This document shows positions 62,063 to 64,000 of a stretch of 64,000 nt of DNA, one piece after another. Origin of the DNA: Thermoanaerobaculales bacterium (lineage in GTDB: Bacteria > Acidobacteriota > Thermoanaerobaculia > Thermoanaerobaculales > Sulfomarinibacteraceae); NCBI GenBank assembly GCA_025456145.1, contig JALOLD010000048.1, forward strand, positions 1-64,000. The letters run 5' to 3'. A model generated the notes under the pieces. That model ran no database searches, had not been told where the DNA came from, and was given only the letters and a program-made list of their open reading frames with translations. Within the stretch, counting starts at the first letter, position 1, and each line of letters begins with the position of its first letter. A program made the translations under genes and the position numbers.

Positions 62063-62096
62063 GATTGTATACAATCGCTCTCACATTGTATACAAT
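62063..62096. promoter_or_regulatory. two ATTGTATACAAT palindromes, likely GntR-type operators
   Basis: GATTGTATACAATC (62063-62076) and ATTGTATACAAT (62085-62096), centres 21 bp apart in a divergent promoter region. Confidence 0.85.
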
Positions 62097-62150
62097 CTGC
62101 AAGCGTCAGCCCAACGACCCGGCGACGGGTCGGGGCGCCGGAGGTGGCCG

Positions 62151-62717
62151 GTGACGGAAGCTCGCTCGCGCAGGACCAACCTCGCGATCGCTCGCCCGAT
62201 GTGGCTCGCGATCGTGCTCGTCGCGGTCGCCGCGACCGCCGCCGCCGGGCCGCCGCCCGACTTCCGGCTCCAGGACCTCGACGGAAACTGGGTCACCCTG
62301 TCCGACCACGTCGGCAAGGACGTGGTCTATGTGACCTTCTGGGCGACCTGGTGCGTGCCCTGTCGGCGCGAGATGCCCTACCTCCAGCAGCTCCACGAGG
62401 ACCTCGCCGACCGGGGCCTGACGATCATCGGGGTCAACACCGACCCGCCGGGGACGACGAGCAAGATCAAGCCCTACATCAAGCAGTACAAGATCGGCTA
62501 CCTCACCGTCCTCGACCCGAACAACAACGTCCTCGACAAGTACAACCCGACCCGCGAGCTGCCCTACGCGGTGCTCGTCGACCGCACGGGCAACGTCCAC
62601 GAGGTCTTCGCCGGCTACCGCAAGGGCGACGAGGTGCGGCTGCGCGAGAAGGTCCTCGAGCTGCTCGACGCACCGACCGGCGGGGAGGGGGAGGCTCCGT
62701 CCGGTGACCCGAGCTAG
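62151..62717 (+). CDS. TlpA/ResA-like thiol-disulfide redoxin
   Basis: PPPDFRLQDLDGNWVTLSDHVGKDVVYVTFWATWCVPCRREMPYLQQL; N-terminal signal/anchor; GTG start. Confidence 0.93.
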   Translation: MTEARSRRTNLAIARPMWLAIVLVAVAATAAAGPPPDFRLQDLDGNWVTLSDHVGKDVVYVTFWATWCVPCRREMPYLQQLHEDLADRGLTIIGVNTDPPGTTSKIKPYIKQYKIGYLTVLDPNNNVLDKYNPTRELPYAVLVDRTGNVHEVFAGYRKGDEVRLREKVLELLDAPTGGEGEAPSGDPS

Positions 62718-64000
62718 CGCCCTCGCGGCGGTGCTCCTCGTCGCCCTCGCCCCGACCGCGGCGGCCGGGGACGACGAGAGCCCGCCGGCCAAGCGCTACC
62801 GGATCTTCGGCCAGCTGACCACCGAGCTCGAGCTCAACCAGGCCGAGGACGAGAACGATCCCGAGGACGGCGACTACACCAAGCTCAAGCAGATCGTCGC
62901 GGTCAACCTCGAGTGGTCCAAGCTCACCGTCGGCGTCCAGCTCGAGCTGCTCGACTACTCCGACCCCGAGCTCGTCGACCGGCTCGACCTCGACCGGTTG
63001 CACGACACCCTCGAGCTGCGCCGCTACTATGTCGACTACCAGGGCGACCACCTCTCGGGGCGGCTCGGCACCTTCTTCTCGTCGCTCGGCCGCGGGCTCA
63101 CGCTGTATGTCCAGAAGAACGACGTGCTCGGCTTCGACGAGCCGATCCACGGCGCGTTCGCGAAGCTCAACCTCGAGCACTTCGACATCTCGGCGGTCGG
63201 CGGCACGGTGACCGAGCCCCAGCTCCAGAACCAGTTCAACCGCGAGTTCGAGGACGAGGTCTATGGCGGCCGGGTCATTGCCCGCCTGCCCCTCGACCTC
63301 TACCTCGGCGGCTCGGCGGTCCGCGCCGAGCTCGACCGCTTCTTCCCCGAGGGCACCGACGAGGTCGAGGTCTGGTCGGCCGAGGGCGGCGGGACCGGGC
63401 TCTTCGGCTTGCTCGACATCGCCGCCGAGTGGTCCGAGCTGACCAAGACCGAGGCGACCCGGGTGCGCGACGGGTACGGCCGGTACTTCTCGGCGGCCGC
63501 CTATGTCGGTCCGGTCTCGATCCTCGCCGAGTACAAGGACTACTACAACTTCGCCTACCGCTACAACCTGCCGCCCAATGCCGGCCGCGCCGACGAGTCC
63601 TACGATCACAACGACGTCAAGGGACCGCGGCTGCTGGTCTCGGCCGACATCCTGGCGACCGGCTCGATCGTCCACGGAAGCTACGCCGAGTTCGACAGCC
63701 ACAGGACCTCGAGCTCGCCCGGCGGCACCGAGGGCGACCGTCAGACCGAGTGGTACGCCGGGCTCGAGCAGACGATCGGCCGGGTCTACTTCCAGGGCAG
63801 CTACTTCGACCGGGACTGGCTCGACCGCGGGATCACCGAGACCCACACGATCGGCGACTTCCACCTGACGGTGGGCGGCTCGGGCGAGATCATCCTGGGC
63901 TGGGACGAGCGGCTCGAGGAGGCGGACTACTTCAGCCTCGGCACCACCCGCACCACCGCCGCCTACTCGCTCTCGCCGTGGGGCACGGTGTCGCTGCGCT
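62704..64000 (+). CDS. outer-membrane beta-barrel-like protein (DUF6029-like), truncated by window end
   Basis: GTG 62704 overlapping tlpA stop; VTRASALAAVLLVALAPTAAAG signal; GRLGTFFSSLGRGLTLYVQKNDVLGFDEPIHGAFAKL; open to window end. Confidence 0.75.
   Translation, partial: MTRASALAAVLLVALAPTAAAGDDESPPAKRYRIFGQLTTELELNQAEDENDPEDGDYTKLKQIVAVNLEWSKLTVGVQLELLDYSDPELVDRLDLDRLHDTLELRRYYVDYQGDHLSGRLGTFFSSLGRGLTLYVQKNDVLGFDEPIHGAFAKLNLEHFDISAVGGTVTEPQLQNQFNREFEDEVYGGRVIARLPLDLYLGGSAVRAELDRFFPEGTDEVEVWSAEGGGTGLFGLLDIAAEWSELTKTEATRVRDGYGRYFSAAAYVGPVSILAEYKDYYNFAYRYNLPPNAGRADESYDHNDVKGPRLLVSADILATGSIVHGSYAEFDSHRTSSSPGGTEGDRQTEWYAGLEQTIGRVYFQGSYFDRDWLDRGITETHTIGDFHLTVGGSGEIILGWDERLEEADYFSLGTTRTTAAYSLSPWGTVSLR

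Noticed and set aside
61800-62102. 100-aa minus-strand ORF across the twin palindromes
   Set aside because: Different frame from the selenoprotein candidate and covers the operator region; composition not protein-like.

Overview
High-GC bacterial chromosomal window with tightly packed genes on both strands; the gene content would fit an Acidobacteriota-like genome, but taxonomy is inference. Mostly ordinary genes: sulfatase, prepilin-like protein, sigma-54 activator, partner-switching genes, fadD with a TetR regulator, enolase, thymidine phosphorylase, fur-katG, monomeric isocitrate dehydrogenase, SppA and a znuABC-type operon. A nine-gene arginine operon spans 51744-61023. Main points of interest: (1) a putative selenocysteine-containing secreted thioredoxin/Omp28-like protein at 61244-62041 (minus). 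Its reading frame is interrupted only by a TGA at the first Cys position of a W-C-G-T-C motif, with a SECIS-like hairpin directly downstream. It sits divergent to a TlpA-like redoxin and a beta-barrel gene, across a pair of phased ATTGTATACAAT palindromes. (2) An arginine operon whose carbamoyltransferase has Val at the acetyl/succinyl-ornithine specificity position (residue 92). The operon has no recognisable N-acyltransferase but carries an embedded P-loop protein of unknown role. (3) A tRNA-fMet locus with repeated tRNA 3'-end fragments around an AbiEi/AbiEii module plus a conserved-looking third gene. (4) A duplicated, inverted and decayed four-helix-bundle gene cluster with structured ~280-bp tandem repeats. 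(5) A perfect 52-bp tandem duplication that frameshifts the 3' end of znuB. No tools were run; all family assignments come from reading motifs.
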